Shown here: one piece after another, positions 22,271 through 34,355 of the stretch
Layout of the letters: the number at the start of each line of letters is the position of its first letter
Position numbering within the stretch: position 1 is the first letter of the stretch
NCBI GenBank assembly: GCA_026874595.1
Contig: CM049318.1
Span: forward strand, 37,657,956 to 37,721,955
DNA: 64,000 bases
Direction: 5' to 3'
From: Sipunculus nudus
Lineage: Eukaryota; Annelida; Sipuncula; Golfingiida; Sipunculidae
The notes under the pieces: generated by a model
Database searches by the model: none
What the model saw: the letters and a program-made list of their open reading frames with translations, nothing else
Told to the model about the DNA's origin: nothing
Translations under genes and position numbers: made by a program

Positions 22271-22462
22271 TAAAAAGGGAACTACATGTACACTTTTTAT
22301 ATATTTTAATGATCTTTAAAGAAAATACCCTCTTTCTCGGACAATGACAATGCAAACAATAATTAAATAAGTGCAATGAAATATGATTCAAATGCTTCAG
22401 TTTATCAGACAAAACAATCCCCCCCCCCCTTCCCATTCTCTCACTTTACACTCTGCAGTTAT

Positions 22463-22620
22463 GTTCGTTTGGTCTAGAACGACGTTGGTCATGAAGGAAC
22501 CCTTAAATCTGGTTGGCGCCTAATTAATTAAAGTAGCCAGGTAGCTTTATAAATAAATAATATGAATTCTATTTAACCTAGTAATCTGATTCTTAGGAAA
22601 CCAAGCCTTCCAAGGAGCAC
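22463..22620 (+). repeat. Dispersed repeat family D, left half
   Basis: Contains GTTCGTTTGGTCTAGAACGA, CATGAAGGAACCCTTAAATC, AGTAGCCAGGTAGCT and TTTAACCTAGTAATCTGATT. It matches 11,865-12,090 but has no microsatellite. Confidence 0.6.
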
Positions 22621-23267
22621 CAAATCAATAAATTTAGGTGTCGTGCCTCATTTAAAATTTAAGATAGAATACCGGCAAAAGTTATGTAGTCAAAGACCTA
22701 ATCAAATTTTACTCTGTACACGTCTACAGAGAAAATATACGTACATCACTACACAGAAAATATGTGTACACCGAATTCCTACCTGGATTACAATACCAGT
22801 CGATGGACGCTACTTGCAGGGAAAAAAATGGCCCAATCTCACATTGGTAAAAAATCATTAGACTTAAAAACATGACAGGATAATAAAATTTGCCTACAAA
22901 TTAAATAGATAAATAAGAGGTTAAACATGTTGCCCTAACCTCCAATAAGTTACATCAATATCTGTCAAACTGTTTGTTAGATACAAACAGGTTGCTAAAA
23001 TACAAACCAATTAACTAACAAACAAAAGATAAAACCTGATGGAGGCATACTGATTGGAAATGATACGTATTTTAATGACTTACATGTACATAAAGAATCA
23101 TTCACACACACACACACACACACCCATACACCGTCACACACATAAGGAGTTCCGTGGCTATGAGGATCTTAAATGTAATAACTATTACAATAACATTTGG
23201 ATCCCTTGGTTCCTTTTATGTCTGCTATAATGTGGCTTATTTTGCCCCCTTCAGGACGGTACATGCA
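22621..23267. other. No gene recognised
   Basis: AT-rich, with a CA repeat at about 23,104-23,123. Short ORFs have no support. Confidence 0.4.
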
Positions 23268-23640
23268 TTCATCCCCGTTCGTGTGTGTGTTTGTGTGGTT
23301 GTATTTGTGTGTTTGTTCACAACATAGCTCAAGCAGTCTTGAACGGAATCTCATGAACGTTTCAGGGCAATTCGTGAATGGGCCAATGAGAGGATTAAAT
23401 TTTGGTGTGGATCGGGCACATACTCAGGATTCTGGAACGTCATCAAGGATTATTTACAAAATTTAATGTACAGTTACTCATGGACAAATGATGTTGGGAA
23501 TATGGGCCGAATAAATGAATGCAAACATAATTTTTGGAGCATCCAACAGTAGCAGAGGTTTGCATTCATTAGAATAAAGATTTCTAGATCAGGAGTACAG
23601 TTACGTCCAACTAATGAGTACAGTCAGTTCCTTCTAATTG
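23268..23640 (-). repeat. Dispersed repeat family D, longest copy
   Basis: The reverse complement joins the two halves of the family: CTAGAAATCTTTATTCTAA, GGATGCTCC, TTCGGCCCATATTCCCAAC, then the right-half words through TGTTGTGAACAAACACACAA. This shows that the left- and right-half copies elsewhere belong to one family of about 500 bp. Confidence 0.65.
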
Positions 23641-24120
23641 GTATGGTTATTAAACAAAAACGTTGCTTTTCAAAACTGGCCTTTTCGCGAACAAAATACA
23701 TTGGTTCGTGTGTTATTATCTTGGTTCAGAAGACTGGTTGAACTAAATGGACTCCTGCAGCAAGACTGCGGGGAGACACCATAATTCTAGATTTGACGAA
23801 ATAACGGTCCCCGGTAGCTCCGGCACGCTTCTTTAACTGAGCTGAGGACTGTTCGTTTGAATATAACGCACAGTAAACGGCAGTTACCAGACTTAACTGC
23901 CCCCTGCGTGCTCCTATGTATTTGTTGCCAGCGTCCGGTTCCCGTTTTATCAAAACAAGAATCTTCTTCTGGCATCGGGGAACGCTCGTTTGCCAGTTAT
24001 ATACTGTCCCCGAACGTCCTTTTTTTTCTCATTTTAATAACTTAGCTGACCGGAGTATACCAACTGTTGTTGTCCCCCTCGCTGACTAGCTTGTTGTGCC
24101 CTATACGCAGATTAAATTCG
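23641..24120. other. No gene recognised
   Basis: Moderately GC-rich unique sequence. Overlapping short frames exist on both strands around 23,726-24,045, but none resembles a known protein. Confidence 0.3.
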
Positions 24121-24129
24121 TCTCAATAA

Positions 24130-24600
24130 AGGGGCCAATTCCGATATCTGAAGTCTGTGAATTATAGATAATCAATGAACCAACTGATCTTTTTTATAAA
24201 CACACTAGAAAAAGCCAATCTTGTGGTGCACCGAAATTATTTTTTCCCACTTGTTTATAACATGTGATGGGCCCGATAAAATAATCAAAATGCATTTAAA
24301 AAGGACATCTGGTGGCAAGTGAAATGAACCAAAGTTTTGTAAATGGCGTTTTGCAACTATATTGAACTTTCAACTTCCACAAAGATGCAACCATCAACAT
24401 TCACGTACATTGTTATTTCTGTTTATCAACATCCGCGTGTTTACTAACAACTTGTAGATAAACAAGCTTAAATATATTTGTCATAGAATTGTTATAAGTA
24501 CCTTTCCTCGGATGAATCCCCTACAATTTATTAATATGTACTCAGATCAAACCAGAAATAAAAATTCTACAAAGAAGCCAGGTGAATAGCTGGCTTTAAA
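24130..24600 (+). repeat. Dispersed repeat family A
   Basis: AAAGGGGCCAATTCCGATAT, ACTTGTTTATAACATGTGAT, GGGCCCGATAAAATAATC, GACATCTGGTGGCAAGTGAA, GTTTTGCAACTA, GTTATAAGTACCTTTCCTCG and TTATTAATATGTACTCAGAT recur in the same order at 30,090-30,690. A family-B copy follows about 370 bp downstream, as it does at 7.5-8.8 kb. Confidence 0.7.
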
Positions 24601-24967
24601 ACCAAAACACATGCGCACATGTGTTGAATCATGCCACAAACTAACACACGCACGCACACGCATATGGTGCGTCAAATTGAGTCATGAGCACAAGCACACA
24701 CGCACACGAACACTTACTTTATGAGAAAAATTTGGCCACAGAACACACAAGTCGACTTAAGCCAGAATCACCTGCGCACCTTCACGGACAAAATGTCAAA
24801 TAATATCAGAAGCATACACACACATGACCGCAAACATTTGGTTATTGTGTAAACATAGACAAACCAATGATGTGACAGTTTTGTTTAATAGGCACAAACA
24901 ACAGCACGCACACGCACCCTTGTGATGTGTCAAATAGACACTGACATTTACGCACACATACGCACAC

Positions 24968-25240
24968 CCTCTGCCAGAGGTTGTTTCTACTCCAAACGAA
25001 CCTTTTAATGTTTGGCACCGTGGAATGACCGTGATTATCTGTCTCAGCTGTCAAGCTATAAAATAAACATTCGTCACATTTCAAGGAAACACCTTCTGTT
25101 GACATTTCACATGAGTATACTTACAAAATGTTACTTATTCCATGGAGTCCTTACTACTAAAACATCCATGTTTATGTAATTTGCCTTAAAACAAATCTTG
25201 TTCAACATATTTGAAGGGACTACATTACCGTCTTCACTAT
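24968..25240 (+). repeat. Dispersed repeat family B
   Basis: TGCCAGAGGTTGTTTCTACT, TTTGGCACCGTGGAATGACC, TCAAGGAAACACCTTCTGTT, CAAAATGTTACTTATTCCAT and TATGTAATTTGCC match the family-B order. Confidence 0.65.
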
Positions 25241-25370
25241 AGTTATAAACCCGGCTGAGTGATGAGTCACGGTCAGCAGAGCACAATCATGAGCTGGAGT
25301 CCAGTTTAACTGTGGCCTTGTTCTCGGGCACATGAGTCGAAAAGGGGTACCTTTCGAACGAACGACATAC

Positions 25371-25458
25371 TAGACTGGTACCCTACTCTATTAAGGCCCC
25401 TCAGCCAAGCATGATTGGCCTAGAGCTCGGTGCCATAATAGAGCGGGGTACCAGTCTA
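25371..25458. mobile_element. 88-bp foldback MITE with perfect target duplication
   Basis: The left end TAGACTGGTACCCTACTCTA pairs with the inverse of the right end, TAGACTGGTACCCCGCTCTA; the first 13 bases match exactly and about 27 of 30 overall. AACGACATAC stands at 25,361-25,370 and again at 25,458-25,467, giving a 9-10-bp target duplication without mismatch. Little sequence lies between the arms, so the whole element could fold as a hairpin. The exact duplication suggests a fairly recent insertion. Confidence 0.85.
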
Positions 25459-25469
25459 ACGACATACTA

Positions 25470-28280
25470 ACACGAACCTATAGCGCCGGGACTTATTAAC
25501 CTAGTTATACATTCAGACACACATGGTTTCATATGATAGACACCGGTAGAATTATCACTGAGAAATCTATCGAATTGTACCAAATAATTTCCGGATAAAT
25601 CAGCCGATATTTTATTTTCATTTGTGTCATTTAGTCTATCGCTTGTACCGGGACTGCGTGAAGCTGACATTTGACTTAAAAACGTCAGAAAAATGTAAAC
25701 ATTCAATGGATTTTTAACAAAAAGAAAACACTTATCTTTGGTTTATTATTAGGTCTGTTCACATATTAATTTCGATACAATGCATGTCTAGGAATGATTA
25801 ATCCAGGAAAGTTTTATCCCAACGAATAGTGATTCAGGTCAAAACCACGAAATTTTTAACCAACGATATTTTCTGAATCCACAGTATTTATTAATGAGTA
25901 AAAACGATTACATGTGACTAATGAAAGTAATTCTAGGCATGTAAGGCTAATTAGTCATTGAGTGTTGACTTCTTTGATATATCGATAATTGAAATAACGT
26001 CAAAACGTATTTGGGACCCAGAAAAGTGGTCGTACTTGTGGGGTGGTCGCATTTGTGGTATGTTTGCAGGGCAAGGTTCCACCGTATTTCAATTCCTGGT
26101 GGGAGGCCCATGTCATATTTTGGCAATACAGAGGCGGACAGAAACGTGACAGTTGGTGCTTCAGGCCCGAATCATATGAAGGAGGGAGGGACTTTTAATT
26201 TTGGATCGATGTGAGCTAAATCACCTGTGAGGGCTCCCTTGCGTCAAACCGACGACAGAGACAAAAAAGTAATATGTTCAGCTTGAGTGTGTCGTCTGAA
26301 AACCGAGTCAGCTTTCACTGAGGGAAGCCGGAATAAGAAAACCTGCAGCGAGACATGGAGATCTGCTGTAAACCATCAAACTCCGAGCCAGACTGAAATG
26401 TATTGATTTCACAGTCTTTCCGTTCCTCACAGTTTAGAGAAAATGTCAGTTTACACGTTGCGTTAGTTTTTTCCTTCTTCTAATTTTGGTTAAGAGCCCT
26501 GAAGCCTGTGTCAGCAGATGCTCGATACGGACCCCAAAGCCATTCAAGTTAAAGACGTTCCGTCATAACGTCGCCCATTAAACTGCAGCGCAGTCTGCTG
26601 TTGTTCCTCCCATTCGGCTAAAGTTGACCTAAATCTTTTAACTACAGGGGAGTATCCAAGATTCTGGGAAAATGGGGGGGGGGGGGGGTAACCGAGAAAG
26701 ACATATGAGAAAACCTTGTAAAGGCCGGAAAAAGGGGCAGGATTCCTTGTTGCAAAAACTGGTTTTACCCCCTTAAAAATGGGTGCGGCCTTGAAAAGAG
26801 AAGGGGGGGGGGGATGAATCCCCGTCTTCATCCGCTAATGGCCTGGAATTCGTAGGTTTTATTTTCCTGCTTTCCAGAGTCATCAGAGAGTTCAGCTTTA
26901 TTGAGAAATAGGAAAAGAATTCCCAAGTCTGTCACATTTGTCGGTGTTAACGCAATAGGAATTGAAAATAAGCTGACTGCAGGGATGCGATACGATTTAA
27001 GCTTTGAGGTTGTGCTGTTATTTTCTCCATTAAGGCAATCCCTATACAGCACGTGCATTCACCTGTTAACAGGGAGATAATGTTTTCATCCGTGGGTATT
27101 TGTGTGTCTCTCAGCAGCATTATTCAAAAAATGCTTTTTTTGTTTCGCGAAATGTGTGGATCGATTGACCCTATCAACAGGAAGAATGCATTCACCATTA
27201 TTTAAAACCTTCATCCACAAACGAGCTATCGCTCATCCCTTACCCTAACTGATATATGTTTATCAAATCACAGGTTCATCAGTCAAGCTGACTGACATGG
27301 GGGGGGGGGGGGGGCTGTGCGCGTTTACTTATGGGTATTTTTAGGTTCAGAGGCATTTTCTACGCGATAGGACCCGCAGTCAATGCGGCGTAGATAGGAA
27401 ATGGTTAGTTTACATTTGAAAATTCAATATGAGCATTCTAACAATAGATAACAAAATATTTGATTCAACTTTACTTACAGATACATAATTATTTGCAAAA
27501 ATATTTGTATTATCTCACGCAATTTTGTATGGCAACAGAACTTTACCCAGCAAACGCATCCTGGGAACACGGACCTGCCATCTCCAATTCACCTGTTTAA
27601 TACGTTGATATATTCCTCTGAGTCCACCTGTGTCTGTTTACCATAACCAGAATGCACGACCAAAGGTCCGATTTTCCTCAAACGCGACAATCCCCAAATA
27701 AAGAAAAGTAACATGAAAGAAGAAATCCAGAAATAAACACAGGTTGGAAGCTTGAAAATCTTGATAAGTGAAGTCTCGCCGTACAGGTGGCGTGCGTCAT
27801 GTTTTCATTTTGCACGACTGATCGCGCCCGGGGCAAGACCTTTCTGTCTTTCTGTCGGGGCAATATTGGCAGATATCATAATATTTTAGGAGAAAACACT
27901 ATAACTCGAGCACATTTAACATGCCTGGTATGTAAATAGGTCCCGTTATTGTGGACTCTGGGCATTTTCTCGTAAAGTGACAGCTCAGGATGGCGTCATT
28001 AAGCTGTGACTTCAGTCTATATGTCGTAACAAAGGTGACTGGTTTGTCATATATTCAGTTAATTGTTTCTCTCAAATTCAGGGAAAGGTAAGGTGCAGGC
28101 TTTCTTAAAATAGTTGTAGGATTATTTGATTGAGTCACTTAGGTAATTATTTCTCCAAAATAAACCCATATTGTTTATATTCGGTTCTCCTGCTCGTTCA
28201 TTATTTATTGGAAGGACAGACAGATGGTACCTTAATATAATGAAGACTGGCTAAACTAATCATATGAATTTATTATTAAT
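25470..28280. other. No gene recognised; G-runs at 26.68, 26.80 and 27.30 kb
   Basis: Mostly unique sequence. Runs of 10-16 G at about 26,675-26,690, 26,802-26,813 and 27,299-27,314. The stretch 26,640-26,825 starts CAGGGGAGTATCC and ends GGATGAATCCCCGTC, weakly like the inverted ends of the element at 58,651. Minus frames at 26,544-27,058 show no known domain. Confidence 0.3.
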
Positions 28281-28283
28281 ATA

Positions 28284-28285
<2 letters not shown>

Positions 28286-28323
<38 letters not shown>
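28286..28323. repeat. TA microsatellite
   Basis: About 35 bases of alternating TA. Confidence 0.95.
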
Positions 28324-28325
<2 letters not shown>

Positions 28326-30089
28326 TATGAATTAATATTGCTAATAATATTAATATGAATAGACTGTACAACAAAACATCTGTGACAGATGTACATTTGG
28401 TTGTACAGGCCATTTAAAAAACATGTTTGGAAATACTTTGTAAATTAATAAATATCAGACAAAAAAAAACTTTATCTCTAACCCTATTAACCGAATATTT
28501 TATTAATAGAATCAAATTGTTTTTGATGCTCTAAGAACTACTGAACATTTTGAAATATCTGACTCTATGAATCTCAGTAAATGTAAAGATATCACAAATA
28601 CAAGTAAATATATTTGCCTCAGGCCTTCATTGGAGTAACAAACTGGTTCCACCTTGATACACAATCGTAGGTACCGCCAGATGGCGCTGCGATAGCCTCT
28701 TCGATAAATAAATTGAAATATCTCAGGTTTTATGGAGAAAATGAAAATAACCCCCCTTAGGACACACTTATCATCGTTCCCGACAGTTCAAGGCCAAAAA
28801 ACGTGCATATCCGAGGCGTGGCCACAGTAGAGTAACGTGACAAAAGCCCAGTGCTATCACCGTCAATTATAATAAAGATATATATCCCTAAACTGATCGG
28901 CTTCTCTTGGTGGGAACGACTATTGGTAATATTTTAGACTGGTTTGTCAAGGTCCCAGGTGGTGAGATAAAAATATCATGGTGATAGGCATTATTTTATT
29001 ACAATATTAAATAACAGAGTATTAAATGGACATTGTGGGACAGGTATGGTAACATCTCGGATAATAATATTGTATTGGTTTCAAACTACGGACTGGGCAT
29101 ACCATTAAACTACTTTGGAAATAAACCTACCTTACGTCATTTTCATGTATTTTATGAGAAACTCTCCAATTCTGTAGCGACATCTTACTAACAATTTATG
29201 AAATGGACATAGCAGGTAACAGTTATGACATCAGATTAGACTTTGCGATGTTTATAGTGAGGCTTGTGTTTTCCTCGTGCACGCGCTTCACTGTTACGTC
29301 ACAACCATATCCCAGAAGGATAAATAATGGTCACTTGTTAGGGGTGCCATGATGCCTGTCAACCAGGCCTTAAAATAACTAAAATTTATATTATAAGCAA
29401 GTATATGGTACCCAAAATTAGGCATTTTTATCTTTCTGCAGTATGTTCGAATTGTAGCAAAAAATAAGGTTGACAGGAGTAGTGGAACCGACCCGCACCA
29501 GCACGTTGCTACAAAATCAGTGTCAAAACGTTTAGCTCACCGGGTAAAAATTATAGGCTACCAGGATTTAGTGGTTAAAAAAAAGACCGAGACCTTATGA
29601 TTCTAACCGATTTTGAATAGAAAAATAAACAGCTCCACCTGAGAAAAAATATACATGTTAACCAGGGCCTGTATGATTGCTCAGGCCTAAAGGAGGATAG
29701 TTACCAGTCCACTTAGTTGCCATGACGATGAAAGGATAATCAGGGTCATGATTGGATGGTGGATAAATAGCCCGGTGAGAATGAGAGGCAGCTATTAACG
29801 TAGAGGAAAGGTCGGTGGTAGAAACGATGTTTTTTAATCGTAGTCGTCATCTCAGGGGTAATATAAGAGCATACAAGGCTAGGCTTCATACATTCATTTT
29901 CATATAAATCAGCTCTGCCTTATCACTGTAATCCCTGGATGCTACAATAATTACAAACGCAAGTGCTTACATCTCTGGCAGGGCTTATTATGGTAATTAC
30001 TTTTCGTGAATGTAAATGGAAATTTCTACTTATGATTCACCAAAAACTTTTAAAACTATCGTTTATTAAAGTATAGATAACAAAGTTTT
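28324..30089. other. No gene or repeat recognised
   Basis: AT-rich sequence without a supportable coding or structural feature. Confidence 0.4.
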
Positions 30090-30690
30090 AAAGGGGCCTA
30101 TTCAATTATCTGACACCTTTTTCTTTTTTTTTTTTTTTTAGTTTAAAGGTTATCCCTTGAACCTTCCTAAACATAGGCCAGTAAACGCAGATTCAATGGT
30201 ACATAGGCTGTCCGCTTTGTTATATCCATGTGTTTATAACATGTGGGGGCCCCGCCAAAATAATCCAACATATTCAACAAGGACATCTGGAGGCAAGTCA
30301 GACGAACCAGGGTTTTTCAAACGGAGTTTTGCAACTAGTGACATTTCGACTTCTGCACTTAGCAACTACCTTCCGTTACACGTTTTTTTTTTGTTTGGCA
30401 ACATGGGCGCATGTACCGTGTTTACTATCAGCTTATAGATAAATAGGGTCATGTTAAATATATTTTATTTATTTTACATGGATTGTACAGCTAGTTACTA
30501 TAACTAATACGAGGCATTCTCCAAGGCTCGGTTGTTGGCGCTCGGTAGTCGGTAAGGGTCATGTATTGGTCACAGAGGCATAACAAGATTTTTTAAAGAA
30601 GGAAGTGCCTAAAGTTAATTAATATGTACGCAGAGTCAGCCAGAAATCACATAAATGCTACAGATAATTTAGATGAATAGCTGCCTTTAA
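30090..30690 (+). repeat. Dispersed repeat family A, longest copy
   Basis: AAAGGGGCCTATTCAATTAT, ATGTGTTTATAACATGTGGG, GCCCCGCCAAAATAATCC, GACATCTGGAGGCAAGTCAG, GTTTTGCAACTAGTGACA and CTAGTTACTATAACTAATACG, CTCGGTTGTTGGCGCTCGGT. The last part recurs reversed at 45,355-45,475, extending the family beyond the core. The short frames 30,157-30,438 and 30,230-30,442 lie inside the repeat. Confidence 0.7.
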
Positions 30691-31760
30691 TAGTTTAAAC
30701 TTTTGGACTTGAAGATGTTTAGACTTGTAGATTTATAGATCAGCATATCACAAACGAGAACAGTATGACCGGTCTACTTTCAAATAGGAATTGTTCAAAA
30801 AAATTTCTTCGGTGAAACAACATTAACAGTTATGTATAGGGCATTCCAAGTACCATATGTCTTACCATGTACCAACTTCAAATTTTACTAATGTAAATGT
30901 TAAATGTTTTCCTTCTTGCCGTTTTTTAACAGTATCAATCTCATAAAATTACAGTTTGTACATTTTCCCTTTATGTCTTATTGTCCTACTTGTCAGTCCA
31001 TCTCTCTGCAGTATTTTATAAGTGTTCCAAAAGGCTTTTATATTGAATTTTTGGAAAGGATGCTCTTTGAAAACTATGCCTTTCTGAATATATTTAGAAT
31101 TTCAGGTGCGGAAAGAGGAACATGCTTTTTGCTGTATGTCTGTCCACAGTGTGGTTTTAAAACGAAAATATTAACGGATTTTAGTGATCGCCTGGCAAAT
31201 GCATAAATTTAGTTTATTTATGCGTTTATGTTTTGAAACTTGGTAAGAAAGGATGGGGGTAATATCTAGGTAACCTCTCTGTAGCAAAGAGGAAAAAAGC
31301 GAATCCGATAGGCAGAGTAATGCCTCAAAATATGATATACACTGATGTTCCACCAACAATCTCAAAGGCACCATTCCATTAAAACTGAACGGTTTTACTA
31401 TTCCATGAATATTAATAGTTAAATCAATAATGATCTAGCGTAAATTCACTCGGTCCACAAGCTTGTAAGTTTACTCTGCCAACTATTGTGTACAGAATTG
31501 TGGGTTTACTGCGTGTAGCACCATTTCTTATATATATCATATATATCATACCTTCCTCTAAATTATGTTTTAACCTTGTTCCGATTTTATCGCTTATTCC
31601 CTTTTCAATCGATAAATTGATACGAATACTTATTCCGAGTAAACACACATATAATCTGTATATACATGTGTGTTTATAGTTTTTTTTTCAATGTCACAGG
31701 TCAAGAAATTTCCTTGATATTATTGTTCAACAATTTTCTTTTTCATACATTGCACCATTT
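30691..31760. other. No gene recognised
   Basis: Contains a 100-residue frame (30,904-31,206, +) with a CPTC and a CPQC pair but no recognisable domain or splice context. Confidence 0.3.
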
Positions 31761-32264
31761 CAATGATGCAGTCGAGTCCACGCCATTTGAGTCCGAGTGC
31801 AAGTCCGAATTACTGATACACGAGTCTTACTCCAAGTTAATAAGGTTCGAATACAAGTCCACCTTCTTCAAGCCCGAGACTCTTTGAACACGCGTCAAAG
31901 TCTGAGTCCGAGTCTAATAAAAATCTTCCTTTTAAAAGAAATGGAAAATAGAATTTGAGATTATCTTAAGTATTTTTTTGTTAGTTTACAAATGCTTTTT
32001 GACTGAATGTTTAATTTCATTTAGTTCTCGGTGCACACCTAAACCTGTTATAACCTGTAAGTAATTCGCATTTGTATATAAGTCTTTGTAGAATGTGACG
32101 GAATTTTTATTCCTACTGGACCCCAGCTAGACTCGGCCTAATTTTTCGAGTCTTGACCAGAAACCTCCAGTCTAAATCCGAGTCCCTCAAAAGTGGACTC
32201 GAATCCGGACTTAAACTCGAGTCCGGTCTCGAGTCCAAATCAGGACACGAGTCATCCATCACTG
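31761..32264. mobile_element. Possible hAT-like element rich in GAGTCC words
   Basis: The left end is CAATGATGCAGTCGAGTCCA. The reverse complement of the right end is CAGTGATGGATGACTCGTGT. Both ends are crowded with GAGTCC/GGACTC words, in mirror orientation, over about 150 bp. The CAGTGATG start is hAT-like. The flanking octamers do not match, so the boundaries are uncertain. No transposase frame. Confidence 0.5.
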
Positions 32265-33294
32265 GTATGGTTATAATTTCTTCACCATTCAGCGTGTATA
32301 CTGTGTAACTTCCTTTTATCTGCCACCCGTTTTCTCGCCAAACTCGATTATCGCCAGAAGATAACGAAGGCCCCAATTTTCCAAGTATTTTATTATCCCG
32401 TCATTTTCCGAACTCTCTCTTTACGCCGGCGTTCGGTAAGTTCATCAAGAAACAGTCATGTGTCATAAATTTATTTTAGTTGATTATTTTCAGTAATCTT
32501 TAGCAAAAATGGAGACACATGCAGAAACAGGGATGTCCAAACAAGGAGGATTGACGTATATGTCACCCCAACCCCACGTCTGTAGCAACAGGGAATGATA
32601 TTATGCATATAATCCAATGCATATTATTCCTTCTCAATTACAATAAACATTCAATAGCCTCTATAATTCTGTACCTCTCATTACCTATATGATTCTTGTG
32701 GTCCTGGTATTGGCACAGACAGCGGTACACAGTATAAACGCTATTGCAATGCTCCAGATCAACACACGTACCTAGACGATAACTCCTGGGGTCCTTGAAC
32801 TGGCGAAAGAAGGAGGTTGCATTGTATATATTATTAGAAAAACTCATGGCTTTTATACAAACCAAGACAATATTGTTCTTGTTATTCTCTTGTCTGAATG
32901 CTATTCTGATTTCTATCCGGGGAGACATGCAGGTTCCTCAGGCAGCAAACATCACGCTAATGTGAGGGCTGCATAAATAATGACGCTACAGAGCTGACGA
33001 TAACGGTCCCTGGTGAATGACTATATGGTAATTAAAACTCATTAATGCAGCAGTTAGGAACTTCATACATTCATGTCGGGCTGCATTTGCGATATGTCTG
33101 TCTGCTTCTATAAACTGATGTCGGCGCCTTCTCAGTCACTCTTTTATAAGATACAATCGTTTCACATAGGAATTTGCTGGCGGTAGGAAATTTCTTGATA
33201 ACTTTGTAAATATATTTATCAATGAACATATGTATCACAGTATGACTAACTGATTGGGTCTCTTCATGGCAACATTTGGAAGCAACCCATCAGA

Positions 33295-33482
33295 CACCTT
33301 TCCGACAGAGGTCGTTTCTTCTCAAACGATATTCTTCATGTTAGGCACTGTGAGACGGCCGGGACTACTGTCGCAACTGTCAAACTTTAAAATCAAACTC
33401 TGATACAGTTTAAGGAAACACCTTCTGTTTACATTTCCCATTTCACATGCGCATGCTAACAAAATATTACTTATGTCTTTAC
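33295..33482 (+). repeat. Dispersed repeat family B
   Basis: CGACAGAGGTCGTTTCTTCT, TTAGGCACTGTGAGACGGCC, TTAAGGAAACACCTTCTGTT, ACAAAATATTACTTATG. Truncated on the right next to a TA microsatellite. Confidence 0.65.
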
Positions 33483-33492
33483 CAGATAAACA

Positions 33493-33494
<2 letters not shown>

Positions 33495-33549
<55 letters not shown>
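33495..33549. repeat. TA microsatellite
   Basis: About 52 bases of alternating AT, followed by GTGTGTATG. Confidence 0.95.
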
Positions 33550-33554
<5 letters not shown>

Positions 33555-33867
33555 ATGTATTTTGTCTTGAAAAAAACTCTACAATTCTAACCATTGATCT
33601 GACATTTCCAATATATAAATCTTATTCTGTGAAGAGCAGGGCAGGGGAATGATAACATTAATCATTCCCTGTTGCTACAAACGTGGGGGGGGGGGGGGGG
33701 ACGTATACGCCTATCCTCCCAGCATTGATGCCCCTGCCTTTGTGTCTTCGTCAGAATAATGCTATCGTCCTATGTCACAACAGTATATATTAATCTGAAT
33801 TCACATAGCAAACATCATCATAACACCTTCATAACAAGAGCAAAGCAACCGTGCAAAATACGCCAGT

Positions 33868-34355
33868 CGTGTATCTGGTGACCTCATTTAATATGCGTGA
33901 ATTTTGATGAGACGGTAATTCAGGTGAGAAACTCTATTGGTAAATATGTATAATGAGTTTCATGAAAATCCAAATTTTTGGATTTTTGGTAAGTCACCAT
34001 GGTGCCTCCAAAGTGCAGTGACCTCTGACTTCATTAAATATGCATGGAATTTGCTGGAAATCGAACTTAGGCGAGATATTTTATTGATTAACATTTCTGG
34101 TTAATGTTATTAAAATCCTTCATATTCTTCGCAAGTTATCGCGGCGGCAACGTAGCCGCGTGACCCGTTACCTTATAAAATATGCCTAGATTTTGCCCAT
34201 AATCGAACTCGGCCAGATAATCTGTTGGTAAGTAGTTATATTGAGTTTCTTGAAAATCCATTAAAGCTCCGTTATCGCGGTGAGACTCAACGTTAACGGA
34301 CGGACGGACGTTGGTTTATACCATCATACTCCCGTCATATGAGGGCGTATAATGA
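33868..34355 (+). mobile_element. Helitron-like/pearl-like repeat with internal tandem units
   Basis: A unit of about 110-145 bp is repeated about three times: GTGACCTCATTTAATATGC, then a CGAACT-GG-GAGATA-type segment, TTGGTAA, ATAATGAGTTTCATGAAAATCC. The array is followed by a short GGACGGACGGACG tract and a terminal hairpin-capable segment (ATACTCCCGTCATATGAGGG, CGTAT). Tandem core plus terminal hairpin is the arrangement of non-autonomous Helitron-like 'pearl' repeats of bivalves; that assignment is inference. An inverted relative is at 61,590-61,965. Confidence 0.55.

Larger units (their letters stand above)
32528..33736. mobile_element. Possible 1.2-kb element with inverted ends
   Basis: GGAGGATTGACGTATATGTC, CCACGTCTGTAGCAACAGGG, AATGAT at 32,545-32,600 is repeated inverted at 33,655-33,719 (GGAGGATAGGCGTATACGTC, CCACGTTTGTAGCAACAGGG, AATGAT). 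Both arms extend outward to CAGGG. No target duplication is visible. The inside holds a family-B piece and a TA microsatellite but no transposase frame. Confidence 0.5.
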
